Positions 5,023-12,022 of a stretch of 12,022 bases of DNA are shown here, piece after piece. The stretch comes from an uncultured Ruminococcus sp. (lineage in GTDB: Bacteria > Bacillota > Clostridia > Oscillospirales > CAG-272). A model generated the notes under the pieces. It saw only the letters and a list, made by a program, of their open reading frames with translations, was not told the origin of the DNA and did no database searches. Positions within the stretch are counted from its first letter, which is position 1, and every line of letters starts with the position of its first letter. The DNA lies in NCBI GenBank assembly GCA_902783905.1, contig CACZSP010000200.1, positions 1 to 12,022 on the forward strand. The letters are read 5' to 3'. A program made the position numbers and the translations under genes.

Positions 5023-8000
5023 ATGTTAACGAAATTCCAGAGAGGAGTTGCCTTCATTCTGGCGGTTCTGACAGCCGTCTTCTGCTTCGGCACGTCCGTT
5101 TCGGCGGACGACGCCGCGCCGGATACCGCTGTCACCGAGCCGGAAAGATCGCTTTCGAGCAACGCGATTTCAGAGGCAAAGGAACTCCTGGGCACCGTTT
5201 CGTACGAGACCTACGTCTCAAGATACTCGAACGAAACGCTCTACCCGAAGGCGAAAGCGTCCGTCAAGGTCGCGGGAACCGATTATTACGAGGCAGGCAC
5301 CACCGCCGCCGTCTCCATCGAGACGTACGACGGACAGACGGCTCTGCGGACGGGGTCGGAAGGCATCGTCGCGTACAGGTTCACCGTTCCCGAAACGGCA
5401 AAATACACGATCCGACTGAAATACTGGCCGGTAGAGGGCGAAACGAACGCCACATCGATCCAGAGAATTCTCAGGATCAACGGGGCCGTTCCCTTTTCCG
5501 AGGCGTACAACATCGGTCTTACCAAGGTGTGGACCCCCGCTTACGACGAGGCGGACAAGTACGTCATCGAAAGCAAGAAAGGCAACATAACCCGTTACTT
5601 CAGGCAGGATATCGACAAAAACGAAATCAGACCCACATTTTTGCAGACGCCCGAGTGGTGCGTTTACGATCTGCGCGACATCGACGGCTTTTTCAAGGAG
5701 CCGTTCGAGTTCGTGTTTGAAAAGGGCGAGAACGTAATTACATTCGACGCCGTCGCCGAGGACTTCGCGATCGGCGAGATCGAACTCCTGCCGGCGGAGG
5801 AGATGCAGTCTTACGAAAGCTACATCGCATCCTTCGCCTCCGCTCCCAAGGGAACCGACAAGGTGGTCATCCAGGGCGAGGAGCCGCTCCACAATTCCTC
5901 GAGCACCATCTATCCCGTCGAGGACAGATCCAGCGCGCTGACCACCCCCTGCGACACCCACCGCGTGATGCTCAACACGATAGGCGGCGAAAAGTGGCAG
6001 GTCTCGTCCCAGTGGATCGAATATCAGTTCTCGGTTAACGCGGACGGACTCTATCAGATCATCCCGCGCTTCAGACAGAACGTCAACGACGGTCTGTATT
6101 CATCGAGAATACTTTACATTTACAGCGACGAAAGCGTCGCCGAAGGGACTCCCGGATATTACAACGGCGTTCCTTTCGACGAGGCGAGAGAGCTGCGCTT
6201 CAACTACAGCCCCGACTGGCAGTCCGAGCCGCTGAGATACGGCGTGGTCAACACCGATGAAAAGGGCAACCGCAGGATCGATTACGTCGACTGCGAATTC
6301 TACTTCAAGGCGGGCGTTACCTACACGCTGAAATTCGAGGTTTCTCTCGGAACGATGGGAGACGTGGTCCAGGCGGTCCAGCATTCCCTCGATACGATAA
6401 ACGAGGCCTACCTCAACATTATGAGACTGACGGGCGCCGAGCCCGACGAATCCCGCGACTACTTCTTCTCGAGCGTCATGCCCGACACCGTCATCGACAT
6501 TATCATCCAGGCGGGCCGCATCCAGAAGATAGCCGACGAACTCACCGCCCTTTCGGGTACCAAGAGCTCAAACGTCGCCATCCTCGAAAAGATGTCCTGG
6601 ATACTCGACAGAATGGGCAAGAACCCCGAAGAGGAGATCGCGAGAAACCTCAAGGAGCTCAAGAGCCGTATAGGAAACATCGGTACCTGGCTCAGCACGG
6701 CCAAGACGCAGCCGCTTCAGATAGACAGCTTCACCATTCAGGGAGCCGACCAGAAGAAGCCCCGCGCCAACGCCAACTTCTTCCAGGCGTTCGGACACGA
6801 GATCTCCAGCTTCATCCAGTCCTTCCTGCGCAACTACGACCGTATGGGCGCCGTTGCCGACACCGCCGCAATCGAGGAGTCGATAGAGATCTGGAACGCC
6901 TACGGGCGTGACCAGGCGCAGGTTATCAGAAACCTGATCAACAAGGACTTCACTCCCGCCACCGGATACCCGGTCAACCTCAAGCTCGTCGCGGGCGGCA
7001 CGCTGCTTCCCTCGATTCTCGCGGGGAGCGGGCCGGACGCCTACATAGGACTCGGAGAGGACAACGTCATAAACTACGCCATCCGCGGAGCCCTGATGCC
7101 GATCGAAAAGTACGACGGATTCCACGATATGCTTTACTATAAAGTGGACGACGAGTACAACACGGTCTACGACGACGCGGGCAATCCGATCAGGAACGAA
7201 AAGGCACAGTTCAACGAAGCGGCAATGCTGGTTCTCGGTATCGCCGACCAGCAGGACGTCATGCACTACTACGGACTGCCCGAGACACAGTCCTTCCCGA
7301 TGATGTTCATCCGTTCGGACATTATGGCGGACCTGGGGATCAATTCGCTTGACACCTGGGACGAGCTGCTCGAAGCCGCCACCATTCTTTCCGACAACAG
7401 TATGACGATCGGGCTTTCGAACGACTACAAGATCTTCCTTTACCAGATGGGCGGAAAGCTTTTCGCGGACAACGGAATGAGGATCAACCTCGACTCCAAC
7501 CTTGCGCTCGACTCCTTCGAGACGATGTGCAATATGTTCACGATGTATTCCTTCCCCTATAAATACGACTTTACCAACCGTTTCAGAACGGGCGAGATGC
7601 CGATAGGAATCGCCGGCTACAACGGAACGTACAACCACCTGATCGTTTTCGCGACCGAGCTTCGCGGACGCTGGCAGTTCGTTCCGGTTCCCGGATACGA
7701 GATTTCGGACGGCAAGGGCGGAACCTACATCAACAACGTTTCGGTCTCCACCGTTTCCGCGATCGTTATGATCACCGGATGCGATCAGGAGAAGGAGACC
7801 TGGGAATTCATGAAGTGGCACGTCGGCTCCGACTGCCAGGTCAAGTATTCCAACGAGATGATAGCCATCCTCGGCGACTCCGCCAAGCACGGTACCGCCA
7901 ACATCCAGGCGCTTGAGACGATGCCCTGGACGAACAGGGAAAAGACGAACCTCATCTCCCAGTTCCAGAACCTGGCTTCCATCCCGAACTATCCCGGTTC

Positions 8001-8505
8001 CTATATAATCGGCCGTTACACCAAATTCTCCTTCCTCGGCGCCTACAACGACGGCAATGATCCGGTCGCCAAGCTGCGCAGCTACATAACGATCATTAAC
8101 AAGGAGATCTCGAGAAAGAGATCCGAGTTCGGACTTGAGACCCTTGAGATAGGTCAGACTCTGGCGATGAAGAGATACCAGATGTTCCTGGCTTCGATCG
8201 GCGAGTTATCGGATTCGCAGATGGCGGAGGCCGGCTTCACGAAGGACGATATCACCGTAATTTCCGAAGCCGACAGACAGACGTACAAGGCGCAGCTCGA
8301 CGCGGTGAAGAAAGCGTTCGCCGACATCGAGGCCGAGGACGCCTCCTTCAAGACCTACATTCCCGATAATCTGATCGACGCGCTGAAAGGCGCCGGAAAC
8401 GCGCTCAACGCCGCTTCTCCCGAAATATTCGGCAAGGTCTGCAAGTATATCAGCACCTGCGCCGGTGCTCTCAAAGAGTACCAGTCCAGCTATCCGCAGG
8501 ACTGA
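5023..8505 (+). CDS. giant extracellular solute-binding protein with tandem N-terminal beta domains (carbohydrate ABC importer)
   Basis: A 1160-residue exported protein, more than twice the usual size of sugar-binding proteins (about 420-550). A signal peptide (1-28) ends VSA before DD. C21 is not in a lipobox, so it is not a typical lipoprotein. Residues about 75-258 and 280-470 are two beta-rich, carbohydrate-binding-module-like units with parallel landmarks (EGIVAYRFTVPETAKYTI and QWIEYQFSVNADGLYQII; INGAVPFSEAYNI and NGVPFDEAREL). A helical section follows at about 480-610. From about 615 comes a family 1 solute-binding domain: IEIWNAYGRDQAQVIRNL, ILAGSGPDAYIGLG, GLPETQSFPMMFIRSDIM and TWDELLEAATIL. 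A helical extension (about 1030-1160) contains a CX5C pair (C1140, C1146). GGGAGGA at 5010-5016 sets the start; an in-frame ATG at 4981 lies upstream of the predicted transcript start. It is followed by its permeases. The substrate is unknown; an oligo- or polysaccharide fragment is my inference. Confidence 0.88.
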   Translation: MLTKFQRGVAFILAVLTAVFCFGTSVSADDAAPDTAVTEPERSLSSNAISEAKELLGTVSYETYVSRYSNETLYPKAKASVKVAGTDYYEAGTTAAVSIETYDGQTALRTGSEGIVAYRFTVPETAKYTIRLKYWPVEGETNATSIQRILRINGAVPFSEAYNIGLTKVWTPAYDEADKYVIESKKGNITRYFRQDIDKNEIRPTFLQTPEWCVYDLRDIDGFFKEPFEFVFEKGENVITFDAVAEDFAIGEIELLPAEEMQSYESYIASFASAPKGTDKVVIQGEEPLHNSSSTIYPVEDRSSALTTPCDTHRVMLNTIGGEKWQVSSQWIEYQFSVNADGLYQIIPRFRQNVNDGLYSSRILYIYSDESVAEGTPGYYNGVPFDEARELRFNYSPDWQSEPLRYGVVNTDEKGNRRIDYVDCEFYFKAGVTYTLKFEVSLGTMGDVVQAVQHSLDTINEAYLNIMRLTGAEPDESRDYFFSSVMPDTVIDIIIQAGRIQKIADELTALSGTKSSNVAILEKMSWILDRMGKNPEEEIARNLKELKSRIGNIGTWLSTAKTQPLQIDSFTIQGADQKKPRANANFFQAFGHEISSFIQSFLRNYDRMGAVADTAAIEESIEIWNAYGRDQAQVIRNLINKDFTPATGYPVNLKLVAGGTLLPSILAGSGPDAYIGLGEDNVINYAIRGALMPIEKYDGFHDMLYYKVDDEYNTVYDDAGNPIRNEKAQFNEAAMLVLGIADQQDVMHYYGLPETQSFPMMFIRSDIMADLGINSLDTWDELLEAATILSDNSMTIGLSNDYKIFLYQMGGKLFADNGMRINLDSNLALDSFETMCNMFTMYSFPYKYDFTNRFRTGEMPIGIAGYNGTYNHLIVFATELRGRWQFVPVPGYEISDGKGGTYINNVSVSTVSAIVMITGCDQEKETWEFMKWHVGSDCQVKYSNEMIAILGDSAKHGTANIQALETMPWTNREKTNLISQFQNLASIPNYPGSYIIGRYTKFSFLGAYNDGNDPVAKLRSYITIINKEISRKRSEFGLETLEIGQTLAMKRYQMFLASIGELSDSQMAEAGFTKDDITVISEADRQTYKAQLDAVKKAFADIEAEDASFKTYIPDNLIDALKGAGNALNAASPEIFGKVCKYISTCAGALKEYQSSYPQD

Positions 8506-8541
8506 TCCGCGGGCGACACATATTATATAAGGAGAAAAACA

Positions 8542-9483
8542 ATGTCAAAAACAGCAGCCGCTGCTGTAGGTTCGAAGAATCTGACAAAGACGCAGTGGAC
8601 TCTGAAGGAAATGAAACGCAACTGGATCGGCTACGTTATGATAGCTCCCTTCATACTCGTCTTCATTCTCTTCACGGTCGCCCCGGTTCTGGTTTCGATG
8701 GTTATAAGTTTTACCGACTTCAACCTTCTCCAGGTACCTAACTTTGTCGCTTTCGACAACTACATCAGACTATTTCTCGACGATGATATTTTCCTGCTCG
8801 CCATAAAGAACACCTTCGTGTTCGCGGCGATATGCGGACCGACTTCCTATATTATGTCCTTCATGGTCGCGTGGTTCATCAACGAACTCGAGCCGAAGAT
8901 CAGGGCGGTCGTCACGCTTATATTCTACGCACCTTCCATTTCGGGTCAGGTCTACCTTATCTGGGGTACCCTCTTCTCGGGAGACTCCTACGGCTGGGTC
9001 AACGCGACGCTGCTCAACCTCGGACTGATCAACACCGAGATCCAGTTCTTCGAGGACGCCGACTACGTCATGCCCCTCTGTATAGTGGTTTACCTCTGGA
9101 CCTCGCTCGGTACCGCCTTCCTTTCCTTCATCGCAGGTCTTCAGGGTGTCGATCACACGCTCTATGAGGCCGGAGCCGTGGACGGTGTCCGCAACCGCTG
9201 GCAGGAGCTCTGGTACATCACCCTTCCGACGATGCGTCCGCAGCTGATGTTCGGCGCCGTCATGGCCATAACCAGCACCTTCGGTTTCGGCGGCGTCGTC
9301 GACGCTCTCTGCGGAAACCCCTCGGTCGACTACTGCGCGTGGACGATCATGCACCACCTGCAAGACTACGGCGGCGCACGTTTCGAAGTCGGATATTCAT
9401 CCGCGATTGCCGTGGTCCTCTTCGCCGTAATGATCGGGGCGAACTCCCTGGTCAAGAAGCTGCTCTCAAAGGTTGGTAGATGA
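8542..9483 (+). CDS. carbohydrate ABC transporter permease, MalF/LplB type
   Basis: A 313-residue membrane protein, one of the two transmembrane halves of a CUT1-type sugar importer. The first membrane helix (about 31-57) follows a basic, alanine-rich N-terminus. Further helices lie near 87-112, 120-143, 176-200, 235-258 and 285-303, six in all. The cytoplasmic EAA loop that docks the ATPase is clear at residues 209-233 (EAGAVDGVRNRWQ, then ITLPTMRP), with the conserved Gly at the usual position after the D. AAGGAG (8529-8534) precedes the ATG by seven bases. It lies 36 bases after the binding-protein gene with no terminator between them, so it is almost certainly co-transcribed. The overall pattern resembles the YteP/LplB branch that works with large binding proteins in Firmicutes. 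Substrate specificity cannot be read from it. Confidence 0.93.
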   Translation: MSKTAAAAVGSKNLTKTQWTLKEMKRNWIGYVMIAPFILVFILFTVAPVLVSMVISFTDFNLLQVPNFVAFDNYIRLFLDDDIFLLAIKNTFVFAAICGPTSYIMSFMVAWFINELEPKIRAVVTLIFYAPSISGQVYLIWGTLFSGDSYGWVNATLLNLGLINTEIQFFEDADYVMPLCIVVYLWTSLGTAFLSFIAGLQGVDHTLYEAGAVDGVRNRWQELWYITLPTMRPQLMFGAVMAITSTFGFGGVVDALCGNPSVDYCAWTIMHHLQDYGGARFEVGYSSAIAVVLFAVMIGANSLVKKLLSKVGR

Positions 9484-9484
9484 T

Positions 9485-10357
9485 ATGGCAAAACTGAGAA
9501 CAAGAAAGCACAGAGTCGTGCTTAACCGCTCGGTGGGCGGCGACGCGGGTATAACCTTTATCCTCGTCATTCTCGGAGCGTTCATGTTCCTTCCGATGCT
9601 TTACGTCGTAATGCAGTCGTTAAAGCCTCTTGACGAGCTCTGGATGTTCCCTCCGCGGTGGCTGGTCAGAAACCCCACCTTCCGTAACTTCAAGGATCTG
9701 TTCGTACTCATGAACACTTCCTGGGTCCCCTTCTCGAGATACATCTTCAACACCGTGTTCATCACGGTTATGGGGACTGCCGGCAACCTCCTTTTCGGAT
9801 CGCTTGCCGCCTACTCCTTCTCGAAGGTCATGTTCCCGGGAAGAAAATGGATGTTCCGCGCGGTAAGAACCTCGCTGATGTTCCATAAAACGGTTACCGC
9901 CGTCACCAACTTCATCATCATGACCAAGCTCGGCATGATAGACAGCTACTGGGCGATAATCATTCCCGCGTGGGGACACACCCTCGGACTTTACCTTATG
10001 AAGCAGTTCATGGATTCGAACGTCACCGACGCCGTCCTCGAATCGGCGCGTCTTGACGGCGCATCCGAGTTCAAGACCTTCTGGACGATAGCGATGCCGA
10101 TGGTCAAGCCCGCGTGGCTGACGCTGATCATCTACTCCTTCCAGGATCTCTGGAACGCCGGACAGTCGATCTACATCCATTCGGAACAGCTCAAATCGTT
10201 CAACTACGCCATCCATCAGATAACCGCCGGCGGTATCAAGCGTGCCGGAGCGTCGGCCGCGGCGCAGGTTATCATGATGCTGGTGCCTATCACGGTTTTC
10301 GTTATAACCCAGTCGAACATCATCGAAACGATGGGTTCGAGCGGCATGAAGGATTAA
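9485..10357 (+). CDS. carbohydrate ABC transporter permease, MalG/LplC type
   Basis: A 290-residue membrane protein, the second transmembrane half of the importer. After a basic N-terminus it has helices at about 22-45, 88-112, 128-148, 152-172, 209-222 and 259-279. The family segment SLKPLDELWMFPPRW (45-59), followed by NPTFRNFKDLF, is typical of MalG-like proteins. The EAA loop lies at about 186-209 (ESARLDGASEFKTFWTIAMP). The usual E-A-A is E-S-A here. The ATG at 9485 begins one base after the upstream permease stop (TGATATG). Its Shine-Dalgarno is only AAAGG at 9468-9472, 12 bases away, so it may depend on translational coupling. A TTG at 9473 in the same frame would add four residues but has no spacing to that site and is less likely. 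Confidence 0.93.
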   Translation: MAKLRTRKHRVVLNRSVGGDAGITFILVILGAFMFLPMLYVVMQSLKPLDELWMFPPRWLVRNPTFRNFKDLFVLMNTSWVPFSRYIFNTVFITVMGTAGNLLFGSLAAYSFSKVMFPGRKWMFRAVRTSLMFHKTVTAVTNFIIMTKLGMIDSYWAIIIPAWGHTLGLYLMKQFMDSNVTDAVLESARLDGASEFKTFWTIAMPMVKPAWLTLIIYSFQDLWNAGQSIYIHSEQLKSFNYAIHQITAGGIKRAGASAAAQVIMMLVPITVFVITQSNIIETMGSSGMKD

Positions 10358-10367
10358 GGAGGAACAG

Positions 10368-12022
10368 ATGAGTAAGAAGTTATTCGCGGCGGCAGCCGTC
10401 GTTCTGCTCGTGCTGACGCTTCTCGCCGTTCCCGCCGCTGCCGGAAAGTCGTACCAGACCTACACCTACTCGATCGAAGGCAGAGCGCTCTACTCGCCCG
10501 ACGCCTACACCGCCGTGCGGTCGATCGACAGTGAGTTCATGGGCATTCTCAATTCCGAATACAAGGGAACCAAGAAAGCCCTCGATTCACCCAGCGACAT
10601 CCTGGTCGACAAAAACGACAACGTTTATATCGCCGACACCGGCAACAACAGAATTCTCGTTCTCGACCGTTACTTCAACGTGAAATTCGAGATTTCGAAA
10701 TTCAACAACGACGAAGGCGTTCCCGACTCGCTCAACGGACCTCAGGGCGTTTACGTCACCCGCGACAGAATATTCGTCGCGGACACCAACCAGAACCGCA
10801 TAGTAACCTTCGACCTGGAAGGAAACTTCATCAAGGTCATTCCCGCTCCCGAAAGCGCCCTCTTCGACGTCGGATCGGTCTACAAGCCGGTGGCGCTCGT
10901 CGTCGACGAGTACAACCGTCTGTACGTCGTATCGTCGACCACCTACCAGGGCGTCATAGTCCTGGAGGACGACGGAACCTTCGTCAGCTTCCTCGGAGCG
11001 CAGAAGGTCGTTATCTCCGCCTGGGACAAGATCTGGAGAAGAATCCAGACCAAGGAGCAGAAGGAATACTCCCAGAGCTACATTTCCACCGAGTTCAACA
11101 ACATCGATATGACCGAGGACGGCTTCATCTACGTCACCACCTCCTCGATCGAAGCGGGCAAGGTCAGAAGCGCCATCCGTTCCAAGACGAAGGACGGCGA
11201 CTTCATGCCCGTCAAGCTTCTCAACAAATCCGGCAAGGAAGTTATGAGAAGAAACGGCTTCTGGCCGCCCGCAGGTGAAATCGATATGCAGGGCTCGAGA
11301 GGCGACGGTTCCGTCAGCGGCGTTTCCACGATCGTCGACGTTGCCGTCGGACCCGAAAAGACCTGGTCGATCATCGACCAGAGGCGTTCCAAGGTATTTA
11401 CCTACGACGAGAACGGCAACCTTCTGTTCGCGTTCGGCGACACCGGCTCGCAGCTCGGGAACCTTGTCACCATCAAGGCGATCTGCTACATGTCGGACGG
11501 CAAGATGCTGATCCTCGACTCGACCAACAAGAACATCACGATATTCGAGCGCACCGAATACGGTGAGATCCTCATCGGAGCGCTTCGCAACCAGAACCTG
11601 CGTCAGTTCGACAAGGTCGTCAGAGACTGGACCGAGATACTCAAGAGAAACTCCAACTTCGACGTCGCGTACGTCGGTATCGGAGACGCTCTCAACCGCG
11701 AGGGCAGGTACGAGGAAGCGCTCGGATACTACGAGGCGGCTTACGCCACCGGCGGATGGTCCGACTCCTACAAGGAGATCCGCAAGGCGTGGATCTCGAA
11801 GTACGTTCTCCTCATCCCCGTCATCGTCATCGCGATAATCGCAGTCGTCGTCCTCTTCTTCAAGTTCGCCGGAAAGGTCAACAAGAAGGCAGAGACGGCG
11901 GGAGGAAAGAGAACCTTCGGGGAGGAGCTGCTCTTCGGCTTCCATCTTATCTTCCATCCCTTCGACGGCTTCTGGGATCTGAAGCACGAAAAGCGCGGAT
12001 CTGTCAGAGGCGCACTCGTATA
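10368..12022 (+). CDS. exported NHL-repeat / TPR / transmembrane protein with a C-terminal Yip1 domain (partial, runs off the window)
   Basis: Open from the ATG at 10368 to the end of the window (551 codons) with no stop; the 3' end is missing. AAGGAGG (10356-10362) overlaps the stop of the upstream permease and sits five bases before the ATG. A signal peptide or anchor (about 1-25) ends VPAAA. NHL-type beta-propeller repeats follow: SPSDILVDKNDNVYIADTGN with NRILVLD (74-100), LNGPQGVYV with IFVADTNQNRIVTFD (122-149), KPVALVVDEYNRLYVV (173-188), and weaker copies near 244-257, 320-355 and 370-394. A TPR-like helical pair spans about 413-470 (FDVAYVGIGDALNREGRY then EEALGYYEAAYATG). One membrane helix is at 479-499. 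Then HPFDGFWDLKHEKRGS (530-545) marks the start of a Yip1-family membrane domain. The propeller and TPR should lie outside the cell. No catalytic motif is seen. A scaffold or sensor role beside the importer is my inference. Confidence 0.85.
   Translation, partial: MSKKLFAAAAVVLLVLTLLAVPAAAGKSYQTYTYSIEGRALYSPDAYTAVRSIDSEFMGILNSEYKGTKKALDSPSDILVDKNDNVYIADTGNNRILVLDRYFNVKFEISKFNNDEGVPDSLNGPQGVYVTRDRIFVADTNQNRIVTFDLEGNFIKVIPAPESALFDVGSVYKPVALVVDEYNRLYVVSSTTYQGVIVLEDDGTFVSFLGAQKVVISAWDKIWRRIQTKEQKEYSQSYISTEFNNIDMTEDGFIYVTTSSIEAGKVRSAIRSKTKDGDFMPVKLLNKSGKEVMRRNGFWPPAGEIDMQGSRGDGSVSGVSTIVDVAVGPEKTWSIIDQRRSKVFTYDENGNLLFAFGDTGSQLGNLVTIKAICYMSDGKMLILDSTNKNITIFERTEYGEILIGALRNQNLRQFDKVVRDWTEILKRNSNFDVAYVGIGDALNREGRYEEALGYYEAAYATGGWSDSYKEIRKAWISKYVLLIPVIVIAIIAVVVLFFKFAGKVNKKAETAGGKRTFGEELLFGFHLIFHPFDGFWDLKHEKRGSVRGALV

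Noticed and set aside
5023..5106. Lipoprotein reading of the binding-protein signal sequence (C21)
   Set aside because: The residues before C21 are A-V-F, which is not a lipobox, while VSA before DD at 26-30 is a good signal peptidase I site.
6568..7890. A 440-codon minus-strand open frame inside the binding-protein gene
   Set aside because: It has the same low-complexity Val/Asp/Glu/Gly/Arg composition and lies opposite the well-supported solute-binding domain; it is an antisense shadow.
8521..8526. TATTAT before the first permease gene as an internal promoter
   Set aside because: No -35-like hexamer lies 16-18 bp upstream and the gap is only 36 bases, so read-through from the main promoter is the simpler explanation.
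10587..11987. A 466-codon open frame on the minus strand opposite the NHL/TPR/Yip1 gene
   Set aside because: Its product is dominated by Val, Asp, Glu, Gly and Arg with no recognisable domain. It mirrors the C/G-ending codons of the real plus-strand gene, which has a signal peptide, NHL repeats and a perfect ribosome binding site.

Overview
The window reads as a piece of a GC-rich Gram-positive genome, most likely an uncultured or gut-type clostridial Firmicute. The reasons are consensus sigma-A promoters (TTGACA/TATAAT, extended -10), strong AAGGAG(G) ribosome binding sites, an acyl-phosphate-dependent PlsY, a clostridial-style phosphoribosyltransferase, and exported proteins typical of a monoderm. 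No rRNA, tRNA, mobile element, CRISPR array or phage gene is visible. The genus cannot be fixed from the sequence alone.

Region 1 (1-760): a type I phosphoribosyltransferase gene on the minus strand (57-614) with a possible terminator hairpin at 11-54, divergent from the next operon. The 179-base divergent spacer holds a perfect-consensus minus-strand promoter (652-679) and a plus-strand extended -10 promoter (747-755). Both promoters exclude upstream in-frame ATGs as starts.

Region 2 (794-4714): a cell-envelope operon of murA (first committed step of peptidoglycan synthesis), a ROK-family sugar kinase, plsY (glycerol-3-phosphate acyltransferase, first step of phospholipid synthesis) and an unrecognised membrane-anchored protein. 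It closes at a strong intrinsic terminator (4652-4714). The genes are tightly packed, including an ATGA overlap between the kinase and plsY. An intercistronic hairpin reaches into the ribosome binding site of the last gene.

Region 3 (4715-5022): an intergenic stretch with several short hairpins, leading to a strong promoter (perfect -35, 17-bp spacer, extended -10, AT-rich upstream tract). A 15-bp imperfect palindrome between its -35 and -10 is a candidate operator.

Region 4 (5023-12022, continuing off the window): a carbohydrate-import operon. It encodes a very large (1160 aa) exported solute-binding protein, in which a C-terminal sugar-binding lobe follows two tandem beta-rich domains that look like a duplication. 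Next come two MalF/MalG-type permeases, then an exported NHL-repeat/TPR/transmembrane protein that ends in the start of a Yip1 domain and is cut by the window edge. No ATPase is present in the window; such CUT1 importers in Firmicutes often borrow a shared MsmX-like ATPase. My inference is that the giant binding protein captures a complex glycan fragment at the cell surface, and that the NHL/TPR/Yip1 protein is a membrane-bound partner of the importer. This last gene and the fused binding protein are the most interesting content of the window.
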